Part shown: piece by piece, positions 45,304 to 55,378 of the stretch
Layout: each line of letters begins with the position of its first letter
How positions within the stretch are numbered: position 1 is the stretch's first letter
Origin: Mucilaginibacter auburnensis
Lineage (GTDB): Bacteria; Bacteroidota; Bacteroidia; Sphingobacteriales; Sphingobacteriaceae
Reading direction: 5' to 3'
NCBI RefSeq assembly: GCF_002797815.1
Contig: NZ_PGFJ01000002.1
Coordinates: forward strand, 434,001 to 498,000
Length of the DNA: 64,000 nucleotides
Program-made: the position numbers and the translations under genes
Notes under the pieces: generated by a model
What the model was told of the DNA's origin: nothing
Database searches by the model: none
What the model saw: the letters and a program-made list of their open reading frames with translations, nothing else

Positions 45304-47526
45304 TTAACGCAGCAACTCTACAATTTTCCGCTTGTTGCCAACTATCCAAACAATATCTCCGGGCTTAAATACCCAGGTTGATTCGGGATTGAGCACACGG
45401 TTACCATCACGTTCAATACCGGCAATAAGGCCCTGAGCATTTTCCCGTATACCCGACTGCCTTATAGAGATACCACAAACCGGAGAGTTGGATGATATTA
45501 CCACTTGTTGTAATTCCATACTCTTCTTTACGTTTTGATTGTCGTCATCAGGCGTAAACTCTTCAGCAAGTGCTTTTACTGCTGCAATTTCTTCGTCAGT
45601 ACCAATTACGGTGAGTTTATCCATCGGGTATAATCGTTCATTGGGTCCGGGGGTTGGTATCACCAGCTTTCCTCGTTCTATCAACGCTATGTTTACGCCG
45701 TATTGCTCGCGTATGCCTAACTCCATCAGTGTTTTACCTATAAAACTTGATTGAGGCGATATCTCAAATTGGGCCAGGTGCGTGTCCCATGGCGCTATTT
45801 TATTTTTCGCATTTTGTTGCTCTTCCCGCTCGTTCAGGTTCCGTAAAAAGCGGGTTTCCAAACGATCGTAAAAAGATTGTAATCGTCTTGAAAATAGCAG
45901 CACGGCGCCGCCTATCGTCAGCAATATTAAAGTTATACCTAACCATTTATCAAAATACTGGATCAGCAGAAAGCCAACAAATAACAAGCCGAAGAGTATA
46001 CGCAGTAATTCAAGTACAACAAGCGGCCCCCTGCTATCTTTTTTGTTTAACCATAAATGCGAGTAGGCTTTCTTTTCAATTCTCCGGAGGGTGAACGCCC
46101 ATAAAAACGGAGCCATAACCACAAACGATATACCTATGGTTATCAGTGTGCCTTTTAATCCGTTAGTAATATTTTCGGTGATAAAAGGATGTAGGTATTT
46201 CATAGATGCCACAATAATACCCACCATTATAACACCGTGAATAAAGGAGTTATAGGCGTAAGCCTTCAACAGCTTCTTCCAGTCGCTCATTGTAGTAATA
46301 TTCTGCGTATCCGAACTGTAACGGCTTAAACCCTTCACCCACCTTTGCGGGAGTTTTTGCTCTAAAAACTTATAAAAAGGCTCTGATAATTTAATGAGAT
46401 AGGGCGTAGTGAAAGTTGTTACGGCAGACACTGCAACAGCTATTGGATAAAGGAAATCGCTGGTAACCTTGAGTGAAAGCCCCAGTGTTGCGATGATGAA
46501 AGAAAATTCTCCTATTTGCGCCAAACTCATCCCTGATTGAACGGAATTTTTTAATGATTGCCCTGAAAGCAACATACCCGACGCGCTGCTTATAAATTTG
46601 CCAAATACCGTTGCTACGGTAATGACAACAATAGGCAAAGCATAATCAACCAGTACACCTGGATCTATCAGCATACCAACCGACACGAAAAACACAGCCG
46701 CAAACAGGTCCTTAACAGATTTGGTTAAATGTTCAATACGCTCAGCCTGCGTGGTCTCTGCCAATATGGAACCCATAATGAAGGCTCCTAACGCGGGCGA
46801 AAAGCCTACCTGAACGGCCAGTATAACCATGGCTATACATAATGCAATTGATACGATGAGCATGGTCTCATCGGTCATTAAACTGCGGGTTCTTTTCAGA
46901 AAGGTTGGAATGAGGAAGATCCCGCCTAAGAACCAAAGCGTAAGGAAGAACACCAGTTTCAGCACAGACACCAACATTTCGGTGCCTGAGAATTGCTGAC
47001 TAACAGCCAAAGTAGACAGTAATACCAAAAGCAATATGGCTACCAGATCTTCAACGATCAGTACGCCAAAAACCAATCCCGCAAACTTTTTATGCTTTAC
47101 GTTGAGTTCTTCAAATGCCCTGATAATAATGGTGGTTGATGAGATGGATAGTATGCCGCCTAAAAATATGGCGTCCATTGTTTTCCAGCCCATGGCTACA
47201 CCAGCCAAATAGCCAATGAACAACATAAATACCACCTCTACCACAGCAGTTACTGATGCGGTTCCACCCACGTTGGCCAGCTTCTTAAAGCTAAACTCCA
47301 AACCCAGGTTAAACAGCAGGAATATAACACCTATTTCGGCCCATATTTTTATGCTTTCATCATCGGCAACGGTGGGTAACAATGTAAAATGCGGACCAAC
47401 CAATAAGCCCGCCAATATGTAACCCAATACAATGGGTTGTTTTATTTTTTTAAAGATTAAAGTAGTAAAACCGGCTGCGGCCAAAATAAGCCCAAGGTCG
47501 GTTATTAAATGAGGTAAATGGATCAT
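45304..47526 (-). CDS. CPA2-type cation/proton antiporter with RCK_C domains
   Basis: This 740-residue protein has about 12-13 helices in the first 400 residues (KefB/Na-H exchanger fold, with GFSPALGAFIMGSILAET and VFFVSVGMLIDPG) and a second hydrophobic region at about 415-540. Two RCK_C ligand-binding domains follow at about 590-650 and 665-740 (SFIGKTLMELGIREQ and CGISIRQSGIREN). No RCK_N nucleotide domain is seen between, so gating may rely on other ligands. It exports K+ or Na+ for pH and ion balance, and the ion is not fixed by sequence. Confidence 0.9.
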   Translation of the reverse strand: MIHLPHLITDLGLILAAAGFTTLIFKKIKQPIVLGYILAGLLVGPHFTLLPTVADDESIKIWAEIGVIFLLFNLGLEFSFKKLANVGGTASVTAVVEVVFMLFIGYLAGVAMGWKTMDAIFLGGILSISSTTIIIRAFEELNVKHKKFAGLVFGVLIVEDLVAILLLVLLSTLAVSQQFSGTEMLVSVLKLVFFLTLWFLGGIFLIPTFLKRTRSLMTDETMLIVSIALCIAMVILAVQVGFSPALGAFIMGSILAETTQAERIEHLTKSVKDLFAAVFFVSVGMLIDPGVLVDYALPIVVITVATVFGKFISSASGMLLSGQSLKNSVQSGMSLAQIGEFSFIIATLGLSLKVTSDFLYPIAVAVSAVTTFTTPYLIKLSEPFYKFLEQKLPQRWVKGLSRYSSDTQNITTMSDWKKLLKAYAYNSFIHGVIMVGIIVASMKYLHPFITENITNGLKGTLITIGISFVVMAPFLWAFTLRRIEKKAYSHLWLNKKDSRGPLVVLELLRILFGLLFVGFLLIQYFDKWLGITLILLTIGGAVLLFSRRLQSFYDRLETRFLRNLNEREEQQNAKNKIAPWDTHLAQFEISPQSSFIGKTLMELGIREQYGVNIALIERGKLVIPTPGPNERLYPMDKLTVIGTDEEIAAVKALAEEFTPDDDNQNVKKSMELQQVVISSNSPVCGISIRQSGIRENAQGLIAGIERDGNRVLNPESTWVFKPGDIVWIVGNKRKIVELLR

Positions 47527-47611
47527 CAGGAACAGAATAAATTAAAACACAATAGTATAAACTGAAAATTGCCGTAGCGAAACAATATACAGGAGTAACA
47601 GATCTTAGGTT

Positions 47612-47968
47612 TTAACTAAATTCGAGTTCGGGGAAAAGGTTTTTAAATAGATAAGAATAACTACCCGGTGAAAAAAATACTGTGTGCCGGCTATTGGTTT
47701 TAAAAGCGAATGGTACCAATGAAAGTAAAAATATCACAGCCAGGTTTTTCAACGGCGAACGGTAGTCAGCCCTTGAAAGCTGCGGAACATCGTTACTTAC
47801 AAACGGAACTTCATGCTGAGCTGATGTAATAGCTTTTGAAAGACTCAAGGGAGCTTTATCAGAAACAGCGCTAACTTTTTTTGGAGCTCCGCCAAAAAAC
47901 ACAGCCGCAATGATCAATAACGGCAGCAAAGCGGAGAGAAGATATTTATGGTTTGCTTTGCTATGCAT
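47612..47968 (-). CDS. Hypothetical two-helix envelope protein
   Basis: This 118-residue protein has a start helix (about 9-26, signal or anchor, ending near GGAPKK), a polar segment, and a second helix (about 75-88). The C-terminus is aromatic (FFSPGSYSYLFKNLFPELEF). I recognise no family. It lies alone between the antiporter and a WYL regulator. The coding nature is supported by length, start and lack of overlap, but evidence is thin. Confidence 0.55.
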   Translation of the reverse strand: MHSKANHKYLLSALLPLLIIAAVFFGGAPKKVSAVSDKAPLSLSKAITSAQHEVPFVSNDVPQLSRADYRSPLKNLAVIFLLSLVPFAFKTNSRHTVFFSPGSYSYLFKNLFPELEFS

Positions 47969-48026
47969 TCAACCAAATATACAAAAAAGCCCTAAACATG
48001 TTTTATTAAAGGCCGGATAGCTTTCG

Positions 48027-48989
48027 TCAAACTACCTGAACATCCTGATTGATGCGTATATAAATAGCCTCCAGTTTAGCTTTAACATACTCTTTTAAGT
48101 TTTCCGACTCTAAAATATCGGCGTACTCGCCAAACATCATATACCAACGTGCAAAACCTTCAACAGAGGTAGTTAAAAAGGTCATTTCAATGCTATCTCC
48201 CACCGTTCTTTCAGATACAAAGCCACTATAATACTTTTGATGCTCCAAATGCGAGTGTATTTTTCTGTCAACGCTGATCACCACACGCTCCAAGTTTTGC
48301 TCGCAGGCGGTTTTAGCTATATATTCCTTAAGCGTTGGATGCTCACTTTCAAATTGTTCATCTGTTATTGAAAGGTTTTTGATGCGGTCAACCCTGAAGT
48401 CGCGGTATGAGTTTCGCAGCCTGCACCATGCAATGAGGTGCCAGTAATTAGCTGAATAAAATATGCCCACCGGCTCAACAAAGCGCTTAGTTAACTCCTG
48501 ACTATGCTGCGCAAAATAATTTAAAGACAAAACCTTTTTCTGCCCTATGCTTTGCAATATGGTTTGGATATGGTCTGTTGGGTTAACGTTGGCGCGCGCC
48601 ATTCCTTGCAGTACTTCTATCCTGTCATCCATCCCTTCCAGCAGTTCCTTTTCATTATTTTTTAACACAGCCCTTACCTTGTACATAGCCGAGCGGTAGT
48701 TACTGCTGGTAGAGGCATCTGTTAAGGTCTCCACAAACTTTTCGGCTGTTAAAAAGGCGGTGGCTTCCTCCCGGGTAAACATTACAGGCGGTAGCCGGTA
48801 ACCATCCATAATGGAGTAACCTACGCCGGCCTCACCTATCAAAGGGATACCTGCTTCTTCCAAAGTTTTCACGTCGCGATAAACTGTGCGTAAGCTGATG
48901 TTAAAACGTTCGGCAATGTCAGCAGCTTTTACTACCCTGCGCGATTGCAGTTGTATCAGGATGGCAGATATGCGGTCGATGCGATTCAT
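48027..48989 (-). CDS. HTH and WYL domain transcriptional regulator (YafY family)
   Basis: This 320-residue protein has an N-terminal winged HTH (RIDRISAILIQLQSRRVVKA, NISLRTVYRDVKTLEEAG), a central helical region and a WYL domain with VLSLNYFAQHSQ and YWHLIAWCRLRNSYRDFRV. WYL regulators sense nucleotides or single-stranded DNA in some families and often control stress or metabolic genes. The ATG at 48987-48989 lies before the HTH; six upstream codons lack similarity. The target is unknown, and the nearest gene is the divergent-free metallopeptidase-like gene upstream on the same strand, 27 bases away. Confidence 0.9.
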   Translation of the reverse strand: MNRIDRISAILIQLQSRRVVKAADIAERFNISLRTVYRDVKTLEEAGIPLIGEAGVGYSIMDGYRLPPVMFTREEATAFLTAEKFVETLTDASTSSNYRSAMYKVRAVLKNNEKELLEGMDDRIEVLQGMARANVNPTDHIQTILQSIGQKKVLSLNYFAQHSQELTKRFVEPVGIFYSANYWHLIAWCRLRNSYRDFRVDRIKNLSITDEQFESEHPTLKEYIAKTACEQNLERVVISVDRKIHSHLEHQKYYSGFVSERTVGDSIEMTFLTTSVEGFARWYMMFGEYADILESENLKEYVKAKLEAIYIRINQDVQVV

Positions 48990-49016
48990 GGCACACCAAA
49001 TTAACAAAATGTATCG

Positions 49017-51824
49017 TTAAAAGAAAGCAACGGGCAGAATTAACTCTATCCTGTTTTTACCCAACCCGCCAAAATAATCCCTGTCCATCAAATAACTATA
49101 ACGAACACCAAAAGTTAACGGATGCTGATTGAACCATTTAGTATCAAAATACAACTCGGCACCCGCTGTGCGGAAATCGGCCCGGAACAATGAACCATTA
49201 CTGAAGGTATCATTAGCGTGCGTATAATCAAAAAACAAGTTGGCCCTAACACGTAAAAAATATACGGTTTGCGCAACCCCTGCATCTGGATAAAAAAGCG
49301 GAAAATGATAGTTCACACCGATCTTGTTTAATTGCTGTAAATTCTCCGCGTCATAACCACGTGAAAACGGAAAATTGTTAGAGAAATCAACCTGGCTTTG
49401 TTTGCCTTTTTCCTGATGAGCCGCGTTAATAACCAAATTGTGGTTACGTAAAATGCCGGGCAGGTATAAAGTACCATTTGCTAAAAATTGCGTAGCCTGC
49501 AGCCCATCAATGGCGTGCCTGTAACTTAACGTAATACTTTGACCAAAGCGAGGATAAATATGCTGCCTTGCCTGTTGTATGCGGTTGCTAAACGTTACTG
49601 AATGGCTAAGGTAGGTATAATTACGATCGCGGAACCGGGAGCGGAATGGATCCTGAATAGTGTTACTTGTGTAATACACATCACTGCCAAAGTTGAGCGA
49701 AGTAAGATGCCTGCCGTTACTTAAATTAAGCGGCACGTGCAGACCCAAGTAAATGTCTTTTTCATTGAAGTAAATGCGCTCTCCGTTAAACAGGCTGCGC
49801 CTGTCTAATGTGAAGTTAACACCGCCACGCACAAACGGGAACAAAGCCCCATACGTGGCATCAAAACCAAATTGCTTGTAGCCTTCATCCCTGTTATAAT
49901 TGAATGATAGCTGCGACTGGAAAGTGTTCAGCACGTTCTCGCTAACTAAAGCCAGCTGGTAATTAGGGTCGCTAAAATCTGGTATCAGGCTATGAAAGTT
50001 AAACAGGCCATGTGCTTTGCTATATTTGGTTATGGGCAGCGTTTGCACTGATGTTCCCGCTGTTGCGTCTGTTGCAGAATTGTTTTCGAGCGATGTTACT
50101 TCAAAATCAGATAGCGATTTTGCTTGATGAGCAACCTCCCTCCATTTGGAAACATCGGTAACATCACTGCGCACTTTGAAACCGTAACCGGTGAATTCAA
50201 CCCAGCTTATTTTATTGCCGGCAATTGCAGGCTGATATTGGTTGAGATCAGAAACATCAGCCTTCAATTCTGATAACTTTCCGCTTGAGGGATTCAACTT
50301 ATATAGCCTGTCGTTTTTGCCGGAGGTGGCCGAAAAGTAGACCTCGTCATTATTTAAAGTAAGAAACGCGATGGGGTTGTAAGATAACGGCAGCAAGTAC
50401 TTTACGCTACCTGTTTTTATTTGTACCAACCCTATTGTCATCTCCCCTTTTGGCGTCCTTATTGCCGAAATGAGATGATCGTCATCATAAAACTTGGGGT
50501 ATGTGTAAAGCAACTTGCTGGGATTAGGTATTTCATTCAATAAGTTACCTGTAGCTGCATCTAAAATATGCAGCCAGCTTTGGCCGGCAACTGTTTTTAC
50601 AGCCACTATCTGTGTTGCATCAGCATTAAAAGCAGGCCCAAAGTATTTGGTGGCGTGAGTGATCTGCTTTTCTTTGCCGGTGTTAATATCCAGTACGCGC
50701 AGTTCGCTGTAGTCAAGGTAGGTCCAACGGGCATCGGGGCGGTAAGCCGCATAAACTACCTTACCATTGCGGTAATTAAAATAGTTGTCTAAAGACCGCG
50801 ACCGTATACTTATCTTGGTTTCTATGCCATTTTTACTCAGGGTGAATTGAGGCAGCTTGTTATACGTTGTGGTAACGTAAACAAGCGTACTGTCATTTAC
50901 ATAAGCCGGAAACTCCTGGTTAACTACAGAGGGGCTGGATGGCCGGGTGGCGGGTTTGTATTGATATTGCTGTTTAAAGAAGTTCAAGCCATCTGCTCTA
51001 AAATCTTTAAAGCTTTTACCGGTGTATTTTTTTATAGCACCCTGCATCGGGTAAAATAATCCGTTAAATGATGCAGCATCATGCGTTATGTTGCGCCAAA
51101 CCTCGCTACCGTATTTTTCACGCCCGTAGGCTACCAGCATGTACCCCATAGGATACCAATCGGGTATGTAATCTTTTAGTGAGCCGTTGCGCAGCTTCAT
51201 CCAACTATAGTTTTTATCAGCGGCCCATAATGCACGGTAGCCATTGTAGAAGTAAGGCAAACGCCCCCTGCCCTGCCTGCTCACTAAAGTCTCGTTATAT
51301 ACCGCATCCCCCTCAAAAAACCAATCGGGTACTGACAAGCTGTTAGCCACCGCCTGTCCGCCCTGTCCAAATATGATAGACATTGCCTTTGATAACCCAA
51401 CATTGAAATTATTGTACTGCTGCACGTGGCGGTATTCGTGAATTGCCAACTGCTCTGCCCAGGGTAAACTTCCTAACTCAAAACTGTTCTGATCGGGTGT
51501 TAAATAAAATTCGCTCCTGAATGGTGCCAGTCCTACATAAGCATTAGTAATGGTGGTTTTATCCTGTAGTACAATACTTATCTGTTTTTGCTTTAGGCCG
51601 ATGGTAGGTTTTATAGGTTGGTTAATATGCTCAATTGTGGCAGCAACCCGCATGGCAATAGAATCTAACCCTTGCGAGAAAATAACTTTAGCAGCCGGCG
51701 TATTTACCTGCTTCCATTTAACCGATGGTGGGTTGCCACCAAACTGCTGAGCAACAGCGGCAAATGTTGTAAGGAGTATCAGCAAAAAAAGCAGCGCGAA
51801 TTTTAATAGCGTTTTAGCCATCAT
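49017..51824 (-). CDS. Large envelope protein: HExxH metalloprotease-like, propeller and barrel-like C-terminus
   Basis: This 935-residue protein has a signal peptide (hydrophobic residues 8-25, ending AVAQ), then HEYRH at 129-133, a HExxH zinc motif in a long helix, followed by FFEGDAVYNE with a glutamate at about 171 as third ligand, the gluzincin layout. Residues 300-600 contain propeller-like repeats (YFGPAFNADATQIV and YPKFYDDDHLISAI). From about 640 to the end the sequence alternates like a beta barrel and finishes LILPVAFF with a terminal aromatic, typical of an outer-membrane protein. This suggests a surface metallopeptidase with its own membrane anchor. Substrate and activity are unproven. 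Confidence 0.82.
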   Translation of the reverse strand: MMAKTLLKFALLFLLILLTTFAAVAQQFGGNPPSVKWKQVNTPAAKVIFSQGLDSIAMRVAATIEHINQPIKPTIGLKQKQISIVLQDKTTITNAYVGLAPFRSEFYLTPDQNSFELGSLPWAEQLAIHEYRHVQQYNNFNVGLSKAMSIIFGQGGQAVANSLSVPDWFFEGDAVYNETLVSRQGRGRLPYFYNGYRALWAADKNYSWMKLRNGSLKDYIPDWYPMGYMLVAYGREKYGSEVWRNITHDAASFNGLFYPMQGAIKKYTGKSFKDFRADGLNFFKQQYQYKPATRPSSPSVVNQEFPAYVNDSTLVYVTTTYNKLPQFTLSKNGIETKISIRSRSLDNYFNYRNGKVVYAAYRPDARWTYLDYSELRVLDINTGKEKQITHATKYFGPAFNADATQIVAVKTVAGQSWLHILDAATGNLLNEIPNPSKLLYTYPKFYDDDHLISAIRTPKGEMTIGLVQIKTGSVKYLLPLSYNPIAFLTLNNDEVYFSATSGKNDRLYKLNPSSGKLSELKADVSDLNQYQPAIAGNKISWVEFTGYGFKVRSDVTDVSKWREVAHQAKSLSDFEVTSLENNSATDATAGTSVQTLPITKYSKAHGLFNFHSLIPDFSDPNYQLALVSENVLNTFQSQLSFNYNRDEGYKQFGFDATYGALFPFVRGGVNFTLDRRSLFNGERIYFNEKDIYLGLHVPLNLSNGRHLTSLNFGSDVYYTSNTIQDPFRSRFRDRNYTYLSHSVTFSNRIQQARQHIYPRFGQSITLSYRHAIDGLQATQFLANGTLYLPGILRNHNLVINAAHQEKGKQSQVDFSNNFPFSRGYDAENLQQLNKIGVNYHFPLFYPDAGVAQTVYFLRVRANLFFDYTHANDTFSNGSLFRADFRTAGAELYFDTKWFNQHPLTFGVRYSYLMDRDYFGGLGKNRIELILPVAFF

Positions 51825-51899
51825 TGTCAGTTGAGTATTGCAAGTTAGGCCTTTTAAAGCAATTCACAATAACATGACACAGCAAAGGGTAAAACTGTA

Positions 51900-51907
51900 T
51901 ACCTTTG
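51900..51907 (+). promoter_or_regulatory. -7 promoter box for hscA
   Basis: TACCTTTG matches TAnnTTTG and ends 20 bases before the ATG. Confidence 0.55.
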
Positions 51908-51927
51908 CCCATTGTTAAAATTACACC

Positions 51928-53784
51928 ATGGCTAAAGTTTCTATCAACCTGGCGACAGGCTCTATACAAAAAGAAGAAATTATTGTAGGTATTGACCTGG
52001 GTACTACCAACTCTTTGGTGGCCTTTATCAATCCCGACAAAAACCCACAGGTGATAAACGACATGGGTAAAGGTGTATTGGTACCCTCAGTGGTTCATTT
52101 TGGTGAAGCCGGCGAAATTACCGTTGGTAATGAAGCTAAAAACTACCTGGTAACCGACCCGCAAAACACTATATTTTCTGTTAAGCGACTTTTAGGCCGT
52201 GCATACAAAGACATAGCTAACTACAAGAACTTCTTCTCTTATAAGGTAATTGATGATGATTCTGAAAGCCTGGTTAAAATAAACGTGGGCGACAAGTTCT
52301 ACACCCCTATTGAACTTTCGTCGCTAATACTAAAAGAGCTAAAAGCACGTGCCGAACACGCTTTAAAAACGCCGGTTAACCGTGCTGTAATCACTGTTCC
52401 GGCATATTTTAATGATTCGCAGCGGCAGGCTACCCGCGATGCCGGCAAACTGGCCGGGTTAGACGTACTACGAATTGTTAATGAACCTACTGCCGCGAGT
52501 TTAGCTTACGGTATAGGCTTAAACCCCGAAGAGACCAAAACCATAGCCGTTTATGACTTAGGCGGCGGTACTTTTGACGTTTCCATACTACAGATACAGA
52601 ACGGCATTTTTGAGGTATTATCTACCAATGGCGATACCTTTTTAGGTGGCGATGATTTTGACCGCGCCATTGTTGACCATTGGATTGCGCAAAACCAGCT
52701 GAATGCTGATGAGGTTAGCCATAACCGCGAACTAACCCAGGCCTTACGCTTAAAAGCGGAAGAAGCCAAAAAGGCATTTGCCCACCAAAGTCTGTTCAAC
52801 GAAAAGATTGGCGATATATGGTGCACCTTAGACCGCGTTACATTTGAGCAGTTGATACTGCCAAAGGTTCAACAAACCATTAAAGCCTGCGAGAATGCCC
52901 TGAAAGATGCCAAATTGAACGTTAAGCAGATTGACGAGGTAGTTATGGTAGGTGGCTCTACCCGCACAGCACTTGTTAAGAAAATGGTATCCGACTTTTT
53001 TGGTCGCCCGGTGCATGATGATGTTAACCCTGATGAGGTTGTGGCGCTTGGCGCTGCTATTCAGGCGGATGTTTTGGCAGGTAACCGCAGGGATATTTTG
53101 TTACTGGATGTTACACCTCTGTCCTTAGGTATTGAGACCATGGGTGGGCTGATGGATGTGATCATCCCGCGTAACAGCAAGGTGCCAACTAAAGCAGGCC
53201 GACAGTACACCACATCAAAAGACGGGCAGGTAAATATGAAGATAGCTGTTTATCAGGGTGAACGTGACCTGATAGCCGAGAACCGTAAACTGGCTGAATT
53301 TGAATTAAAAGGCATACCTGCTATGCCGGCAGGCTTCCCTAAGGTGGACATTAACTTTTTGCTGAACGCCGATGGCATTTTAAAGATACAGGCTATTGAA
53401 CTACGTTCGGGTGTGAAGCAGGAGGTGGAGGTTAAGCCTACTTACGGTATTACTGATGACCAGGTGGAGCAAATGCTAATGGACAGCATTACCCACGCTA
53501 AAGATGATGTAGCCCAACGCATGGTAATAGAAGCCCGTACAGAGGGTGAGCAGATGATATACACCGTTGAGCGCTTCCTGCAAAAGAACGGGGAACACGT
53601 TACTGAAGAGGAAACTACTGAAACTCATAAGCTATTAGCTGAGCTAAAACAGGAACTCACCGGTGGCGACAAAGACCGCATACACAAAGCCATTGATACT
53701 TTGAATGAATATACCCGCCCCTTTGCTGAGCGTTTAATGGATACTGCCATTGCTACAGCAATGAAGGGCAAGAAGGTAGATTAA
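51928..53784 (+). CDS. hscA: Hsp70-family chaperone, probably HscA of Fe-S assembly
   Basis: Hsp70 chaperones use ATP to fold or hand over clients. This 618-residue protein has the ATPase signatures GIDLGTTNSLVAF, VYDLGGGTFDVSILQ and VVMVGGSTRTALVKKM, a substrate domain with LLDVTPLSLGIETMGG, and a helical lid. It is shorter than DnaK at the C-terminus, with an N-terminal extension (MAKVSINLATG, about 15 residues) and LLGRAYKD at the linker to the early helix, which fit HscA better than DnaK. No isc gene is adjacent, so the Fe-S role is inferred from family resemblance. Confidence 0.82.
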   Translation: MAKVSINLATGSIQKEEIIVGIDLGTTNSLVAFINPDKNPQVINDMGKGVLVPSVVHFGEAGEITVGNEAKNYLVTDPQNTIFSVKRLLGRAYKDIANYKNFFSYKVIDDDSESLVKINVGDKFYTPIELSSLILKELKARAEHALKTPVNRAVITVPAYFNDSQRQATRDAGKLAGLDVLRIVNEPTAASLAYGIGLNPEETKTIAVYDLGGGTFDVSILQIQNGIFEVLSTNGDTFLGGDDFDRAIVDHWIAQNQLNADEVSHNRELTQALRLKAEEAKKAFAHQSLFNEKIGDIWCTLDRVTFEQLILPKVQQTIKACENALKDAKLNVKQIDEVVMVGGSTRTALVKKMVSDFFGRPVHDDVNPDEVVALGAAIQADVLAGNRRDILLLDVTPLSLGIETMGGLMDVIIPRNSKVPTKAGRQYTTSKDGQVNMKIAVYQGERDLIAENRKLAEFELKGIPAMPAGFPKVDINFLLNADGILKIQAIELRSGVKQEVEVKPTYGITDDQVEQMLMDSITHAKDDVAQRMVIEARTEGEQMIYTVERFLQKNGEHVTEEETTETHKLLAELKQELTGGDKDRIHKAIDTLNEYTRPFAERLMDTAIATAMKGKKVD

Positions 53785-53796
53785 GATAGACACGAA

Positions 53797-53848
53797 ATCG
53801 TATCATATCGTTTCACTGAATATATGAGACGATGTGAGACGATTTTTT
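53797..53848 (+). terminator. Terminator after hscA
   Basis: ATCGTATCATATCGTTTCA (53797-53815) and TGAGACGATGTGAGACGAT (53825-53843) pair at 16 of 19 positions (three mismatches, of which two can be G-U pairs in RNA) around a 9-base loop, followed by a T6 run. Confidence 0.65.
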
Positions 53849-54013
53849 ATTTAAAATTCTGATTATTATGATTTTACTATTTTATAGTGAGACGAAAATG
53901 AAACGGGTGAAACGATTTTTTGCTAACTTTTAAGTCAGGCTATTTACGTATAAATTTCTTTCAACTTGCTTATAAACAAAACATTACATCATATTACAGG
54001 TTATTAAAAACAC
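53849..54013. other. AT-rich spacer with degenerate repeats
   Basis: This part of the 310-base gap between hscA and pgk has no ORF of note. It holds a further GTGAGACGA copy and GTGAAACGATTTTTT, degenerate copies of the terminator arm at 53825-53848, so the region looks like a decayed duplication. Nothing else is seen. Confidence 0.45.
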
Positions 54014-54057
54014 CATAAACAACAATGCCACCCTTTTGGGTGGCATTGTTGTTTATG
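54014..54057. terminator. Bidirectional terminator after pgk
   Basis: CATAAACAACAATGCCACCC (54014-54033) and its perfect 20-base complement (54038-54057) enclose a T4 loop. The gene order places it after pgk on the minus strand and it can also stop leftover hscA transcription. Confidence 0.9.
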
Positions 54058-54094
54058 AAAATTCAGGGTAATCCTTAAATCTTAAAGATCAAGG

Positions 54095-55288
54095 TTAGTC
54101 CTCGTTGATAGCTTTAACACCGGGAAGTTCTTTACCTTCCATGTATTCTAATAAAGCGCCACCGCCGGTTGATACGTAGCTAACATCGGCAGTTAATCCA
54201 AATTTAGATACAGCTGCTGCCGAGTCACCACCACCTATCAGCGAGAACGCGCCTGCTGAAGTAGCCTTAACAACCGCATCAGCCACCGCTTTGGTGCCCA
54301 CCATAAAGGTATCCATTTCAAACACACCCATCGGGCCGTTCCATAAAATGGTCTTTGAATTCTCTATCACTTCACTAAATAGTTTAACAGTTTCCGGACC
54401 AATATCTAATCCCATCCAGTTATCCGGTATCTCTCCTGTTTTAGCCACATCTGTTTTAGCATTGTTGTTGAAGTCGTCGGCTATAACGTTATCCAAAGGC
54501 AATAACAATTTAACGCCTTTATCTTTTGCTTTTTGTACCAGGTCAAGCGCCAGTTGCAGTTTCTCCAATTCAACCAGTGAGGTACCAATGTTTCCACCAT
54601 TTGCCTTTGCAAAAGTGTAAGCCATACCACCTCCAATAATCAGGTTATCAACTTTATCTAATAAACGCTCAATCAATAATATCTTATCAGATACCTTTGA
54701 ACCACCCATAATGGCCGTGAACGGGCGCTCCGGATTGTTCAATACTTTTTCGGCATTACTTAACTCGGCGCCCATCAGGTAACCAAAGTATTTTGCATCA
54801 GGAAAAAACTGTGCAATAACGGCAGTTGAGGCGTGTGCGCGATGCGCAGTACCAAATGCATCATTCACATAAACATCACCTAAAGCAGCTAATTTCTTCG
54901 CAAAATCAGCATCGCCTTTTTCTTCTTCTTTGTAAAAACGCAGGTTCTCTAAAAGTAATACCTGGCCGTCTTTAAGCGCTTGCGCTTTTTCTGTAGCTTG
55001 TTCGCCAATACAGTCATCAGCAAACTCAACCTGCACACCTAACAGATCAGATAAATGCTTTATAACGTGTTTTAATGAGTCTTTTTCGTTGGGTCCGTTT
55101 TTAGGGCGGCCCATGTGCGACATTAAGATCACGGCGCCACCATCTTTAATAATTTTTTTGATGGTAGGCAGGGCCGCGGTTATGCGGTTGTCATCTGTAA
55201 TGTTTCCGTTCTCATCTAAAGGAACGTTAAAATCAACGCGTATTAGCGCTTTCTTTCCCGAAAAATTTATCTGGTCAATTGTTTTCAT
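54095..55288 (-). CDS. pgk: Phosphoglycerate kinase
   Basis: Pgk moves phosphate between 1,3-bisphosphoglycerate and ADP in glycolysis. The 397-residue length is normal. It has the N-terminal substrate site [46 protein letters not shown], and the nucleotide loop [13 protein letters not shown], with [13 protein letters not shown] near the end. It is monocistronic. The next glycolytic gene, gap, is 1.4 kb away on the same strand, separated by a GNAT gene and a lipoprotein gene in the opposite direction. Confidence 0.96.
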   Translation of the reverse strand: MKTIDQINFSGKKALIRVDFNVPLDENGNITDDNRITAALPTIKKIIKDGGAVILMSHMGRPKNGPNEKDSLKHVIKHLSDLLGVQVEFADDCIGEQATEKAQALKDGQVLLLENLRFYKEEEKGDADFAKKLAALGDVYVNDAFGTAHRAHASTAVIAQFFPDAKYFGYLMGAELSNAEKVLNNPERPFTAIMGGSKVSDKILLIERLLDKVDNLIIGGGMAYTFAKANGGNIGTSLVELEKLQLALDLVQKAKDKGVKLLLPLDNVIADDFNNNAKTDVAKTGEIPDNWMGLDIGPETVKLFSEVIENSKTILWNGPMGVFEMDTFMVGTKAVADAVVKATSAGAFSLIGGGDSAAAVSKFGLTADVSYVSTGGGALLEYMEGKELPGVKAINED

Positions 55289-55378
55289 GCAAGTTGTGTT
55301 TTTTGCTAAGCGGATGCCAAATTGAGCATTTTAATTTTAATAGCCCAATGGTATTTTAAAAAAGGCAGGCAGTATATA

